Positions 35,330-44,917 of a stretch of 64,000 bases of DNA are shown here, in pieces. Source of the DNA: Cellulophaga algicola DSM 14237 (GTDB lineage Bacteria; Bacteroidota; Bacteroidia; Flavobacteriales; Flavobacteriaceae). The translations under genes were made by a program, and so were the position numbers. Position 1 is the first letter of the stretch. Each line of letters begins with the position of its first letter. The notes beneath the pieces were generated by a model. That model was given only the letters and a program-made list of their open reading frames with translations. It did not search any database and was not told the DNA's origin. The stretch spans positions 2,542,001 to 2,606,000 of the forward strand of contig NC_014934.1 of the NCBI RefSeq assembly GCF_000186265.1. The letters run 5' to 3'.

Positions 35330-36598
35330 ATGAGCCTAAAAAATAAATTACACAATTTAAAAGAGCAGTATAAAGGCAAAAAAATGGCACCAGCCTTTAA
35401 TGCTTTGCATACTTTTCTTTATGCTCCAAATGAAACTACACATTCTGGTAGTCATATAAGAGGAGCAGATGATTTAAAGCGTACCATGAATACGGTAATA
35501 ATGGCGCTTATTCCAGTTTTGTTATTCTCGATGTTTAATGCAGGGTATCAGCATTTTGCTGCAATTGATGCTGCAAACGGTGTGATTCGTGAAGTTTCTG
35601 TAATGGGTAACTTTTTGACTTGGGAAAATTTCTGGATCGGAATTATTAAAGTATTGCCGCTAGTTATTGTTTCTTACGGAGTAGGACTTTTAGTAGAATT
35701 TATCTTTGCAGTTATAAAAGGACACGAGGTAGAAGAAGGTTATTTGGTAACAGGGATGTTAGTGCCCCTTATTGTACCTATTGATACGCCGCTTTGGATG
35801 TTATCTATCGCTGTGGTTTTTGGTGTAGTTATCGGTAAAGAAGTATTTGGTGGTACAGGGATGAATATCTTGAATCCAGCTTTAACAATTAGAGCATTCT
35901 TATTTTTTGCATATCCTACATGGATGAGTGGTGATAAGGTTTGGGTATACGATGCCGTAAAGTTAGCGGGTACTCCAGATGCTATTTCAGGAGAAACAAT
36001 TTTAGGGTTTTTAGCACAGAATAAAGGTGCAGAAATGACCTATTCAATTTCAGATATGTTCTTTGGGTTTATTCCAGGATCTGTTGGAGAAACTTCAACT
36101 TTTTTAATTCTTCTAGGAGGATTATTTTTGATTTTCAGTAAAATAGCGAGCTGGAGAATTATGTTAAGTGCCGTTCTTGGTGCTTTGGTAATGGGCTTAA
36201 TGTTTAATGGTGTAGTAAGTGCCGGCTGGATAACAGATACAAGTAAGTTTTACGGATTGATGAGCTTTACATTCTGGCAGCATTTAATTGTTGGGGGACT
36301 AGCATTTGGTATTGTCTATATGGCTACGGATCCTGTAACAGGTTCACAAACAAATAAAGGTAAATGGTTCTATGGTTTTTTTATTGGATTTATTTCAGTA
36401 ATGATTCGTGTATTTAACCCAGCATATCCAGAAGGAGTTTTCTTAGCTATATTATTAATGAATGTATTTGCACCTACTATAGATCATTATGTGATTCGTG
36501 GTAACATTAATAAACGTTTGAAAAGATTAAAGAACGCTACAGTTTTAACAAGCGACAGCGGTAATAAATCAGAAAAATTAAAAGCCGAAACAGTTTAA
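35330..36598 (+). CDS. nqrB: Na+-translocating NADH:quinone reductase subunit B
   Basis: 422 residues, integral membrane subunit with about ten helices. It carries covalently bound FMN on a threonine in the family; the segment GSVGETSTF (about residues 250-258) is the likely site, with T255 or T257 as acceptor. Riboflavin also binds here in the Vibrio enzyme. Flavinylation should be done by the ApbE encoded at 40489. Spacing to neighbours is 2 bases, so it is part of the operon. Confidence 0.97.
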   Translation: MSLKNKLHNLKEQYKGKKMAPAFNALHTFLYAPNETTHSGSHIRGADDLKRTMNTVIMALIPVLLFSMFNAGYQHFAAIDAANGVIREVSVMGNFLTWENFWIGIIKVLPLVIVSYGVGLLVEFIFAVIKGHEVEEGYLVTGMLVPLIVPIDTPLWMLSIAVVFGVVIGKEVFGGTGMNILNPALTIRAFLFFAYPTWMSGDKVWVYDAVKLAGTPDAISGETILGFLAQNKGAEMTYSISDMFFGFIPGSVGETSTFLILLGGLFLIFSKIASWRIMLSAVLGALVMGLMFNGVVSAGWITDTSKFYGLMSFTFWQHLIVGGLAFGIVYMATDPVTGSQTNKGKWFYGFFIGFISVMIRVFNPAYPEGVFLAILLMNVFAPTIDHYVIRGNINKRLKRLKNATVLTSDSGNKSEKLKAETV

Positions 36599-36600
36599 TT

Positions 36601-37350
36601 ATGGCAGTTGACACAGATAAAAACCTATATACCGTAGTTTTTGCGGCTATAATGGTAGTAGTAGTAGGTTCCGTTTTAGCCCTTACAGCTTCTGGCTTAA
36701 GTGATAAGATTAAGGAAAACGAACGATTTGAGAAGCAGCAGAATATTCTTTACGCTATGGGCGTAAATGAAAATGTTGATGAGGGAAGCGTTAATTTTAT
36801 TCCTGCAGACAAAGTAGAAGCAGAATTTACGAAGTATATTAAAGAGCAATTAGTTATTGAAGACGGTAAAGTGTCAGATGACAAAAATGCGTATTTAATT
36901 GATGTGAAAAAACAAATTGCTTTAGCTAAAAAAGGAGAGAAAGCAAAACTTCCATTATTCGTAGGTGAGAAAGATGGCAAAAAGTTTTACATTATTCCTA
37001 TGTATGGTAAAGGACTTTGGGATGCTATCTGGGGGTTTATTGCTTTAGATGATAAAATGGTTGTGCAAGGAGTGTATTTTGATCACAAAGGAGAAACTCC
37101 TGGATTAGGTGCAAACATTAAACAACGTTATTTTATGGATGATTTTACTGGAGAAAGCATTATGTCAGGGACTAGATATTCTGGTGTAAATGTGGCAAAA
37201 GGAAATAATGATCCTATCAATGCAAGAAAAGATGACAATAAGGTAGATGCTCTTGCAGGTGCAACAATTACAGGTAACGGTGTTTCCGCTATGATTGCAG
37301 AGACAATGAAGCTTTATGAAGATTATTTAAAAACGATTAGAGTTAATTAA
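36601..37350 (+). CDS. nqrC: Na+-translocating NADH:quinone reductase subunit C
   Basis: 249 residues. One N-terminal membrane segment (about 10-32) precedes an FMN-binding domain. The covalent FMN site is the motif LAGATITGNGV with T222 as acceptor. GLWDAIWGFIALD and GETPGLGANI are typical of this domain, shared with RnfG. Within the nqr operon, 2 bases after nqrB. Confidence 0.97.
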   Translation: MAVDTDKNLYTVVFAAIMVVVVGSVLALTASGLSDKIKENERFEKQQNILYAMGVNENVDEGSVNFIPADKVEAEFTKYIKEQLVIEDGKVSDDKNAYLIDVKKQIALAKKGEKAKLPLFVGEKDGKKFYIIPMYGKGLWDAIWGFIALDDKMVVQGVYFDHKGETPGLGANIKQRYFMDDFTGESIMSGTRYSGVNVAKGNNDPINARKDDNKVDALAGATITGNGVSAMIAETMKLYEDYLKTIRVN

Positions 37351-37353
37351 ATT

Positions 37354-38001
37354 ATGGGATTACTTTCAAAAAAAGATAGTGGACTGATTTTAGATCCTCT
37401 AGCAGATAATAACCCAATTACAATTCAGGTACTTGGTATCTGTTCTGCATTGGCAATTACAGCAGAATTAAAGGCGTCTATTGTAATGGCGGTTTCAGTA
37501 ATGTTTGTATTAGGAATGGGTAACGTAGTTATTTCATTGATGCGTAACATTATCCCTTCTAAAATTAGAATTATTGTACAACTAGTGGTTGTAGCAGCTT
37601 TGGTAATTATAGTGGATCAAGTGTTAAAAGCATTTGCTTATGAATTGAGTAAGACGCTTTCGGTATTCGTGGGGCTTATTATTACAAACTGTATTATCAT
37701 GGGGCGTTTTGAAGCTTTTGCTTTAGCAAACGGGCCATGGAGATCATTTTTAGATGGTATAGGTAACTCTTTAGGCTATGGTTTAATTTTGATTATAATA
37801 GGTTTCTTTAGAGAGTTGTTAGGGTCAGGAACTTTATTAGGCTTTAAAGTTTTAGGGGATCCAATAACTAAAACGGGTTTATATGCTTTCGGATATGAAA
37901 ACAATGGTTTTATGTTGCTTTCACCAATGGCGTTAATCGTTGTGGGTATCATTATTTGGGTGCAACGTTCAAGAAACCCAGCTTTAGTAGAAGAAAATTA
38001 A
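37354..38001 (+). CDS. nqrD: Na+-translocating NADH:quinone reductase subunit D
   Basis: 215 residues, integral membrane protein with six helices; homologous to RnfE. Landmarks are PLADNNPITIQVLGICSALA at the start and ITNCIIMGRFEAFALANGPW in the centre with the conserved Cys that, with one from NqrE, holds a membrane iron centre. Operon member. Confidence 0.97.
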   Translation: MGLLSKKDSGLILDPLADNNPITIQVLGICSALAITAELKASIVMAVSVMFVLGMGNVVISLMRNIIPSKIRIIVQLVVVAALVIIVDQVLKAFAYELSKTLSVFVGLIITNCIIMGRFEAFALANGPWRSFLDGIGNSLGYGLILIIIGFFRELLGSGTLLGFKVLGDPITKTGLYAFGYENNGFMLLSPMALIVVGIIIWVQRSRNPALVEEN

Positions 38002-38026
38002 GTAGTCATTCCAAGAAATTAGTATT

Positions 38027-38758
38027 ATGTTAGAACATGTAGAGTTATTCTTTAAATCCATATTTATTGATAATATGGTATTTGCCACATTCTTGGGGAT
38101 GTGTTCTTATCTAGCGGTGTCAAAAAAGGTTGCCACTGCGGTAGGATTAGGTGCTGCTGTAATTTTTGTATTAGCTGTTACTGTTCCGTTAAACTGGTTA
38201 TTGGATCAGTATATATTAAGAGACGGTGCTTTAGCTTGGTTAGGTCCAGAATATGCAGATTATAACTTAAGCTTTTTATCCTTCATCTTATTCATTGCAA
38301 CCATTGCAACGATGGTACAATTAGTAGAAATTGTCGTGGAGAAATTCTCTCCATCATTATATAACTCGCTAGGTATATTTTTACCACTAATTGCAGTAAA
38401 CTGTGCAATTTTAGGGGGTTCTTTATTTATGCAATCTAGAGATATTCAAACTTTAGGACTAGCCTTTAATTATGGGTTGTCTTCTGGAATTGGATGGTTC
38501 TTAGCAATTTTAGCAATTGCTGCTATTAGAGAGAAAATTAGATATTCAAATGTTCCAGCACCTTTGAGAGGTTTAGGAATTACTTTTATTATCACGGGTT
38601 TAATGGCAATTGGTTTTATGAGTTTTGGTGGTATGCTAACGGGTGGTGATGATGCTGCTCCTGAAGTAACTACGGAAACAGCCGTTAAAGAGGAAAAGAA
38701 AATAAATAAGGAAATTTCAGAAAAAGAAGTTTCTTATAACGAAGTTTTAAATAAATAA
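38027..38758 (+). CDS. nqrE: Na+-translocating NADH:quinone reductase subunit E, with an extended C-terminus
   Basis: 243 residues, longer than the usual 200 or so. The first about 205 residues are the six-helix NqrE core ([35 protein letters not shown] with the conserved Cys of the membrane iron centre). The last 37 residues form an acidic/lysine-rich, probably disordered tail after [11 protein letters not shown]. Operon member; nqrF follows after 2 bases. Confidence 0.96.
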   Translation: MLEHVELFFKSIFIDNMVFATFLGMCSYLAVSKKVATAVGLGAAVIFVLAVTVPLNWLLDQYILRDGALAWLGPEYADYNLSFLSFILFIATIATMVQLVEIVVEKFSPSLYNSLGIFLPLIAVNCAILGGSLFMQSRDIQTLGLAFNYGLSSGIGWFLAILAIAAIREKIRYSNVPAPLRGLGITFIITGLMAIGFMSFGGMLTGGDDAAPEVTTETAVKEEKKINKEISEKEVSYNEVLNK

Positions 38759-38760
38759 GA

Positions 38761-40068
38761 ATGATTTTAGCTACAAGTACAGGTGGAACAATTGCAATTA
38801 CGGTGATTGCCTTTATGATTCTTTTATTAGTATTAGTTGCATTACTTTTATTTACGAAAGAAAAATTATCACCTTCAGGTCCTGTTACCATAACAATTAA
38901 TGGAGAAAAGAAGATTGAGGTTAACTCTGGTGGGTCTTTGTTATCTACTTTAGGGAATCAAAAAATATTCTTACCATCTGCATGTGGTGGTGGTGGTACA
39001 TGCATTCAATGTGAGTGTCATGTATTATCTGGTGGAGGAGAAGCTTTGCCAACAGAAACCCCTCATTTTTCGAGAAAAGAATTGCTACATGGAGCACGTT
39101 TATCTTGTCAGGTAAAAGTGAAACAAGACATGGAAATTACAATTCCTGAAGAAGTTTTCGGAATAAAAAAATGGCCAGGTAAAGTGGTTCGTAATTATAA
39201 CGTAGCATCTTTTATTAAGGAATTTGTTGTGGAGATTCCAGAAGATATGAATTACAAAGCAGGAGGGTATATTCAAATTGAAATCCCTGAATGTGAAGTA
39301 AAATATGCTGATATTGATATTACGGCTCACCCAGAAGAGCATGAAACTCCAGATAAGTTTCAAGCAGAATGGGATAAGTTTAACTTATGGCCTTTAGTGA
39401 TGAAAAATCCTGAAACAGTAGAAAGAGCTTATTCAATGGCTTCTTACCCTGCAGAAGGAAGAGAGATTATGTTGAACGTACGTATTGCTACCCCACCATG
39501 GGATAGAGCTAAAAATGGTTGGATGGATGTAAATCCAGGTGTAGCTTCTTCTTATATCTTTAATTTAAAACCAGGTGATGACGTTGTAATTTCAGGCCCT
39601 TATGGTGAATTCTTCATCAACGAGTCAGATTCTGAAATGCTTTATGTTGGTGGTGGTGCAGGTATGGCTCCAATGAGGTCTCATTTATACCATCTTTTCA
39701 GAACCTTAAAGACGGGTAGAAAAGTTTCGTATTGGTATGGTGGTCGTTCTAAGAGAGAATTATTCTATCTAGATCATTTCTATAAATTAGAGAAAGACTT
39801 TCCTAACTTCAAATTCTATTTAGCACTTTCTGAGCCAGCACCAGAAGATAACTGGAAGGTTAAAGAGAATATTGATGCTCCAGGCGATGGTTTCGTTGGT
39901 TTTATTCATAACTGTGTTATTGATAATTACTTAAGCTTACATGAGTCTCCCGAGGATATAGAGTTGTACTTCTGTGGTCCTCCATTGATGAACAAAGCTG
40001 TTCAGAAAATGGGTGAAGACTTTGGTATCCCAGATGAGCATATTAGATTCGATGATTTCGGAGGATAA
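38761..40068 (+). CDS. nqrF: Na+-translocating NADH:quinone reductase subunit F
   Basis: 435 residues, electron entry subunit. One N-terminal membrane helix (about 8-31) precedes a [2Fe-2S] ferredoxin domain with ligands C75, C81, C84 and C116. A ferredoxin-reductase module follows, with FAD motif RAYSMASYP and NADH motif [14 protein letters not shown]. It ends with the FDDFGG typical of this family. An insert before the FAD motif makes it slightly longer than the Vibrio protein. Last gene of the core operon; a hairpin follows. Confidence 0.97.
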   Translation: MILATSTGGTIAITVIAFMILLLVLVALLLFTKEKLSPSGPVTITINGEKKIEVNSGGSLLSTLGNQKIFLPSACGGGGTCIQCECHVLSGGGEALPTETPHFSRKELLHGARLSCQVKVKQDMEITIPEEVFGIKKWPGKVVRNYNVASFIKEFVVEIPEDMNYKAGGYIQIEIPECEVKYADIDITAHPEEHETPDKFQAEWDKFNLWPLVMKNPETVERAYSMASYPAEGREIMLNVRIATPPWDRAKNGWMDVNPGVASSYIFNLKPGDDVVISGPYGEFFINESDSEMLYVGGGAGMAPMRSHLYHLFRTLKTGRKVSYWYGGRSKRELFYLDHFYKLEKDFPNFKFYLALSEPAPEDNWKVKENIDAPGDGFVGFIHNCVIDNYLSLHESPEDIELYFCGPPLMNKAVQKMGEDFGIPDEHIRFDDFGG

Positions 40069-40105
40069 TAGCGCATAAAAATAAAAATAACATTTTACGT
40101 ATAAG

Positions 40106-40133
40106 AAAAACCGATATATTTATATCGGTTTTT
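40106..40133 (+). terminator. Terminator after nqrF
   Basis: A 13-bp stem (40106-40118 with 40121-40133, core AACCGATATA) with terminal T5, 37 bases past the nqrF stop. It separates the nqr core from the downstream two genes. Confidence 0.75.
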
Positions 40134-40151
40134 CTATTTTATAACTTTCGT

Positions 40152-40508
40152 ATGACAGCACTTTCTGAACAAGAATTACATAACTTAGCTATGAATATTG
40201 TAGGTAAACATTTAGAGGCAGATGGTTTCGAATTTTTGTCAGTAAACAGTACGCTTAAAAAGAATCCCCAGTTTGTGTGTATCAAGGAAAAAGTACTTCA
40301 TTTTGTGGTGGTCAAATGTATAAGTTACCCCAATGATCCAAAAGATTTAGATCATGCTAAATTATTAAAAATGAAAGATCATGCAGAAAAGTTTGAGGCG
40401 CTAACGTATTATGCAGGTGTTGGTCTAGTCAATGCAAAAGAATATAGTTTACCTGTTTATTTAAATGAAGATTACATAGTTGATTATGATGGACTTATTA
40501 AAATTTAG
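40152..40508 (+). CDS. Conserved 118-residue protein linked to nqr, function unknown
   Basis: 118 residues, soluble, no signal peptide. It has an alpha/beta composition (HNLAMNIVGKHLEADGF, FVCIKEKVLHFVVVKC), reminiscent of small nuclease-like or YraN-like folds, but I see no catalytic motif I can defend. I recall that orthologues in flavobacteria occupy the same slot between nqrF and apbE, and that some are named as a second NQR subunit F, which this sequence does not support because it has no iron-sulphur or flavin motif. A TAACTTTC box just upstream could give it its own start. Its 3' end overlaps apbE by 20 bases, so the two are coupled. Confidence 0.8.
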   Translation: MTALSEQELHNLAMNIVGKHLEADGFEFLSVNSTLKKNPQFVCIKEKVLHFVVVKCISYPNDPKDLDHAKLLKMKDHAEKFEALTYYAGVGLVNAKEYSLPVYLNEDYIVDYDGLIKI

Positions 40509-41511
40509 AGTATTTAAGTTAATAGTAATAATAGTATTAGGAGGCCTATTTAATTCTTGCGAAGAGGTTTTTGTTGAAAATAGACAAACGGGGTCTGCAT
40601 TGGGAACAACTTATTCTATTCTATTTTATGATACACAAGCTAGAAATTTTGAAACAGAAATAGATTCTGTTTTTACGGCTATTAATCACTCCATGTCTAC
40701 CTATATTCCCGATTCAGATATTTCTAAAATAAATGCAGGTGATAGTTCGGTAGTTGTCGACGTTATGTTCCAAGAGGTTTTTAATTTATCGAAAGATATC
40801 AATGCACGTACAGAAGGTTATTTTGATCCCACGGTTGGGGTTTTAGTGAACTCTTGGGGTTTTGGTCCTGGAAAGCAAATAGAACTAGACAGTACGCGTG
40901 TAGATAGTTTGTTGCATTTTGTTGGTTTTGGTAAAGTAAGGTTGAATGAGGATGCTACGATATCAAAAATGAATCCTAATATAGTATTCGATTTTAATGC
41001 TATAGCAAAAGGTTACGCGGTAGATCGTTTAGGAGCTTTGTTAAAAGCAAAAGGAATATCAAATTATTTGGTAGAAGTAGGAGGAGAGTTGGTTGCTAAA
41101 GGAAAAAACTTGGTAAAAAATAAAGATTTTGTGGTGGGTATAGATGATCCACAGGCCAATGACAGGTCAACGCCAATTGCAAAAATAAACTTACGAAACA
41201 AAGGGCTTGCTTCTTCGGGAAATTACAGACATTTTAGAGCGGATCCAATTTCTGGAGTTAAATATGTACACACTGTAGACCCTATAACGGGGTATACGAA
41301 AAATTCAAATGTTTTGGGAGTAACCATCTTGGGGAGTACCTGTGCAGAGGCAGATGCGTACGCTACTGCTTTTATGGCTATGGACTTAGAGAAATCTACG
41401 AGTCTAATTTTAGATAAGAAAGATTTAGAAGCTTTAATTGTTTACATCGATGGTAATGGAGCTGTTAAACAATTTAGAACTAAGGGTTTTGATAACGTAA
41501 TGGTTAAATAA
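40489..41511 (+). CDS. apbE: FAD:protein FMN transferase (ApbE), lipoprotein
   Basis: 340 residues from ATG 40489; ATG 40486 and an upstream TTG are alternatives. A lipoprotein signal peptide ends in lipobox LFNSC. The ApbE domain shows ALGTTYSILFYD, the region DPTVGVLVNSWGFGP, FDFNAIAKGYAVDRLG, VEVGGELVAKGKN and HTVDPITGYTKNSNVLGVTI, all family landmarks, including the AEADAYATAFMAM Mg2+ site. It transfers FMN to threonine of NqrB and NqrC in the periplasm. It lies directly downstream of the nqr operon, consistent with that job. It meets the following methyltransferase gene tail to tail with 8 bases overlap. Confidence 0.94.
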   Translation: MDLLKFRVFKLIVIIVLGGLFNSCEEVFVENRQTGSALGTTYSILFYDTQARNFETEIDSVFTAINHSMSTYIPDSDISKINAGDSSVVVDVMFQEVFNLSKDINARTEGYFDPTVGVLVNSWGFGPGKQIELDSTRVDSLLHFVGFGKVRLNEDATISKMNPNIVFDFNAIAKGYAVDRLGALLKAKGISNYLVEVGGELVAKGKNLVKNKDFVVGIDDPQANDRSTPIAKINLRNKGLASSGNYRHFRADPISGVKYVHTVDPITGYTKNSNVLGVTILGSTCAEADAYATAFMAMDLEKSTSLILDKKDLEALIVYIDGNGAVKQFRTKGFDNVMVK

Positions 41512-42274
41512 ACTTACGAACAAGTGGCAGTATTTCTCCAGTAGCTAAACGATACTTGTCAATTTCTGTTGGAGTTAATGTAGCGGTATAGTCTACTTCA
41601 TCTACGTGGAATCCTATTTCCCTAAGTTTAGTAAAGTAGTCTCTTCCGTAAATTCTAACATGATCGTATTGTCCAAATATCTTTGCACGCTCTTTACGGT
41701 CCGTTATGGTATCATCCTCAAAAGTAACTGCTCTCTTTAAGTCTTGAGGTATTTGTAAAATAGCCCATCCATTAGGTTTTAAAATACGATAGAGTTCTTG
41801 CATGGCTTTAGTGTCATCTGGAATGTGCTCTAATACGTGATTGCAAAATATAATATCGAAACTATTATCTGCAAAAGGAAGATCGCATATATCAGCTTTT
41901 ATATCCGCAAGTGGTGAATCTAAATCTGTTGTTGTATAATTTAAATTTTCTAGCGCTTTAAAACGTTTGAAAAATGCCTGTTCAGGGGCAAAATGTAAAA
42001 GCTTAGACTTCTTAGTAAAGAAATCCGTTTCCTCTTTTAAATACAGCCATAGAAGTCTGTGACGTTCTAAGGATAGGGTAGAGGGAGATAATACATTCTC
42101 TCTAGGGCTTTCGTATCCATAAGGCAAAAATCGTTTAAAACTTTTGCCGTCAATAGGATCTGTATACGTGTCACCCTGCATGGAGAAAGCCAATACAGGT
42201 CGCGCCAAATAACTTAATTTAATAAGTATTGGTCTAGGTATGGTATTTAAAATATACTTGAAAATTTTTGACAC
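41504..42274 (-). CDS. Class I SAM-dependent methyltransferase
   Basis: 256 residues, initiated by GTG at 42274. The Methyltransf_11-type core has LLHFAPEQAFF, then TDLDSPLADIKADICDLPFADNSFDIIFCNHVLEHIPD (cited in parts), and the ELYRILKPNGWAILQIPQ strand. Substrate is unknown. The last codons overlap apbE on the opposite strand. No neighbour suggests a pathway. Confidence 0.8.
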   Translation of the reverse strand: MSKIFKYILNTIPRPILIKLSYLARPVLAFSMQGDTYTDPIDGKSFKRFLPYGYESPRENVLSPSTLSLERHRLLWLYLKEETDFFTKKSKLLHFAPEQAFFKRFKALENLNYTTTDLDSPLADIKADICDLPFADNSFDIIFCNHVLEHIPDDTKAMQELYRILKPNGWAILQIPQDLKRAVTFEDDTITDRKERAKIFGQYDHVRIYGRDYFTKLREIGFHVDEVDYTATLTPTEIDKYRLATGEILPLVRKFI

Positions 42275-42332
42275 TAATTTATGGGGTTTTCGCTAGTGAA
42301 AATGTAGGTGACGCTGCTATTTTTTAATGCGT

Positions 42333-43145
42333 TTAGATTTTTAATTGTCTAAACTCATCTTCTTCGTTGCTTTCAATACCTAAAGCCTCGTAAATATATT
42401 TGAAGGTAGATAAAAGTTCAGGCTTTCCGTTTACTAAGGCAATATCATGCTCAAAATGGGCACTTGGTTTTCCATCAGCCGTTAAAATAGTCCAACCATC
42501 TTTAAGTTGTTTTATTCTATGCGTTCCTAGATTTGTCATTGGTTCTATAGCAACCACCATGCCTTCAATAAATTTCTTTCCTCGTCCTCTTTTGCCGTAA
42601 TTGGGCATTTCAGGATCTTCATGCATTTTACGACCTAAGCCGTGCCCTACCAATTCACGTACCACACCATAGCCGTGATCTTCCGTAAATTTTTGAATCG
42701 CATAGCCAACATCGCCAACACGATTGCCAGATTTAAATTCTCGGATGCCAACATACAGTGATGCTTTGGTAACGTCTAATAATTTTTTGGTTTCTGGAGC
42801 TACTTCACCTACTTCAAAGGTGTACGCATGGTCTCCGTGAAAATCATTTTTAAAAGCTCCACAGTCAATGGATATAATGTCTCCTTCTACTAGTGGGGTA
42901 TTGTTAGGAATTCCGTGTACTATTTGAGCATTAGGACTCATGCAAAGTGAGTTTGGGAAATCATACAAGCCTAAAAAGCCAGGAACAGCTCCGTGGTCAC
43001 GAATAAAAGCTTCTGCCAAAGCATCTAATTGTAAGGTAGTAACGCCTGGTTTTACTTCGCTAGCAAGCATTCCTAAAGTCTTTGAAACGATTAATGCGCT
43101 TTCGCGCATTAATTCTATTTCTTCTGTAGTTTTTACTATAATCAT
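42333..43145 (-). CDS. map: Methionine aminopeptidase, type I
   Basis: 270 residues from ATG 43145. The three further codons of the longer frame start with TTG and overlap the promoter box. It removes N-terminal Met from nascent proteins. Metal ligands are all present: D and D in SIDCGAFKNDFHGDHAYTF, H in GHGLGRKMHEDP, E in AIEPMT and E in HFEHDIAL. Length fits type Ia. Its promoter lies in the gpmI 3' end and would make the transcript nearly leaderless. Confidence 0.96.
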   Translation of the reverse strand: MIIVKTTEEIELMRESALIVSKTLGMLASEVKPGVTTLQLDALAEAFIRDHGAVPGFLGLYDFPNSLCMSPNAQIVHGIPNNTPLVEGDIISIDCGAFKNDFHGDHAYTFEVGEVAPETKKLLDVTKASLYVGIREFKSGNRVGDVGYAIQKFTEDHGYGVVRELVGHGLGRKMHEDPEMPNYGKRGRGKKFIEGMVVAIEPMTNLGTHRIKQLKDGWTILTADGKPSAHFEHDIALVNGKPELLSTFKYIYEALGIESNEEDEFRQLKI

Positions 43146-43151
43146 AGAGTG

Positions 43152-43184
43152 CAAATATACGTTTTTTGGTACATTTTATACCAA
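43152..43184 (-). promoter_or_regulatory. Promoter of map
   Basis: On the minus strand, TTG (43184-43182) and TATATTTG (43159-43152) are spaced by 22 bases. The -7 box ends 6 bases before the map ATG, implying a leader of at most a couple of bases. The -33 element lies inside the gpmI stop region. Confidence 0.6.
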
Positions 43185-44693
43185 TGGTTTCTGGGTCATT
43201 AATGCAGGTTGTGCAACGCCCATAAGTTTTAAAATTGTAGGAGCAATATCTCCTAAAACACCATCATTGATTTTAAGGTGATCTTCATCTACTAAAATTA
43301 ATGGTACAGGATTAGTGGTGTGTGCTGTATTTGGACTGCCATCAGGATTAATCATTGTTTCACAATTTCCATGATCTGCAATAACGATACTAGAATACCC
43401 ATTTTTTAAACCGGCAGTAACTACTGCCTCTGCGCAACTATCTACAACTTCGCAAGCCTTAATAGCTGCTGCCATAACTCCAGTATGACCTACCATATCA
43501 GGATTGGCAAAATTTAAACAAATAAAATCAGCATCTCCCTTTTCCAATTCAGGAATAATAGCATCTCTAATCTCATAAGCACTCATTTCTGGCTGAAGAT
43601 CATAAGTGGCTACCTTAGGAGAGGGGCAAAGTAATCTTTCTTCGCCATCAAAAGGTGCTTCACGACCTCCATTAAAGAAAAAAGTTACATGAGGATACTT
43701 TTCTGTTTCGGCAATTCTAATTTGCTTTTTACCAGCTTCAGATAAAACCTGTCCTAAAGTTTTATCAATATTATCTTTATCATAAACTACATGGATGTTT
43801 TTATAAGCATCATTGTAATTCGTCATTGTTACATAATATAAATCTAGTTTATGCATGTTTTCTTCATGCATATCTACTTGACTTAATACTTCTGTAAGTT
43901 CACGACCACGGTCCGTTCTAAAGTTGAAGAAAATTAAAACATCGCCATTTTCAATTTTTGCGATAGGGGTGTTGTCTGGGTTAGTTGCTACGATTGGTTT
44001 AATAAACTCATCCGTAATATCAGCGTCATAGTTTTTTTGTAATTCTGCCGCTATATCATTGGTTTTAGTTCCTAAATTATTTACTAAAAGATCGTAGGCT
44101 AGTTTAATACGTTCCCAACGCTTATCTCTATCCATTGCATAATAACGACCAATGACAGTTGCTATTTTTGCTTTTTTATCTGCACAAAAATTGTTAATAT
44201 CGGTAATATACCCTTTTCCACTTTTCGGGTCTACATCTCTACCATCTGTAAAACCATGAATAAAAACCTTATCAAGATTATAAGATTCACTAGCTTTTAT
44301 CAATCCTTTTAAATGGGAGGTATGGCTATGAACACCACCATCACTTAATAAGCCCACAAAGTGAACAGGTTTGTTATGTTCTTTTGCGTATAAAAAAGCT
44401 TCTTTTAATACTTTTTCATCTTTTAGCGTATCTTCTTTTACTGCTTTATTTATTTTGGCTAAATCTTGGTATACAATTCTACCTGCGCCTAAATTCATAT
44501 GACCAACTTCACTATTGCCCATTTGTCCTTCAGGAAGACCAACATTCATACCGTCAGTTAGTAAATTCGCATTGGAATATTCTTTCTGAATTCGGTCTAT
44601 AAAAGGAGTGTTTGCATTATCTACAGCTGAGACTTTTGGGTTAGGAGATTTACCCCAACCATCCAAAATCATCAATATTACTTTTTTATTCAT
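43176..44693 (-). CDS. gpmI: 2,3-Bisphosphoglycerate-independent phosphoglycerate mutase
   Basis: 505 residues, standard length. Alkaline-phosphatase-superfamily enzyme interconverting 3- and 2-phosphoglycerate in glycolysis with Mn2+. The N-terminal metal motif is MILDGWGKSPN, the catalytic Ser is in GQMGNSEVGHMNLGAGR, and GFTDGRDVDPKSG, DRDKRWERIK, FFNFRTDRGRELT, VIADHGNCETM and NTAHTTNPVPLIL are all present. It may share a message with no neighbour; map has its own promoter. Confidence 0.97.
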   Translation of the reverse strand: MNKKVILMILDGWGKSPNPKVSAVDNANTPFIDRIQKEYSNANLLTDGMNVGLPEGQMGNSEVGHMNLGAGRIVYQDLAKINKAVKEDTLKDEKVLKEAFLYAKEHNKPVHFVGLLSDGGVHSHTSHLKGLIKASESYNLDKVFIHGFTDGRDVDPKSGKGYITDINNFCADKKAKIATVIGRYYAMDRDKRWERIKLAYDLLVNNLGTKTNDIAAELQKNYDADITDEFIKPIVATNPDNTPIAKIENGDVLIFFNFRTDRGRELTEVLSQVDMHEENMHKLDLYYVTMTNYNDAYKNIHVVYDKDNIDKTLGQVLSEAGKKQIRIAETEKYPHVTFFFNGGREAPFDGEERLLCPSPKVATYDLQPEMSAYEIRDAIIPELEKGDADFICLNFANPDMVGHTGVMAAAIKACEVVDSCAEAVVTAGLKNGYSSIVIADHGNCETMINPDGSPNTAHTTNPVPLILVDEDHLKINDGVLGDIAPTILKLMGVAQPALMTQKPLV

Positions 44694-44714
44694 CGGACTA
44701 ATTATTTGTTACCT

Positions 44715-44722
44715 CAAAAATA
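44715..44722 (-). promoter_or_regulatory. Candidate -7 box for gpmI
   Basis: TATTTTTG on the minus strand (TAnnTTTG) ends 21 bases before the gpmI ATG. Confidence 0.45.
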
Positions 44723-44784
44723 AGATGAAAAGCCAGTATATGCTAGAAAATAAAGCTTCTTTTTACAATGTTAAAATTGTCTAA

Positions 44785-44816
44785 AAGGAGGAGGTTTAAA
44801 AATGACTAAATGTTAA
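44785..44816 (+). other. Strong Shine-Dalgarno-like stretch before a four-codon frame
   Basis: AAGGAGGAGGT (44785-44795) is followed 6 bases later by ATG (44802) and a TAA at 44814-44816, encoding only MTKC. It lies about 100 bases upstream of the ankyrin gene in a 224-base gap. Such a strong anti-16S match is rare in Bacteroidota. Function unknown, possibly chance. Confidence 0.25.
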
Positions 44817-44917
44817 AAAAATGTTATTTAGGCTTTTAAGGTGAAACAATTTCTCCTCAACGTCGTCTCTACAGTATAATCAAAATATATATTCATCAAC
44901 ATCAAAAAATCAACATC

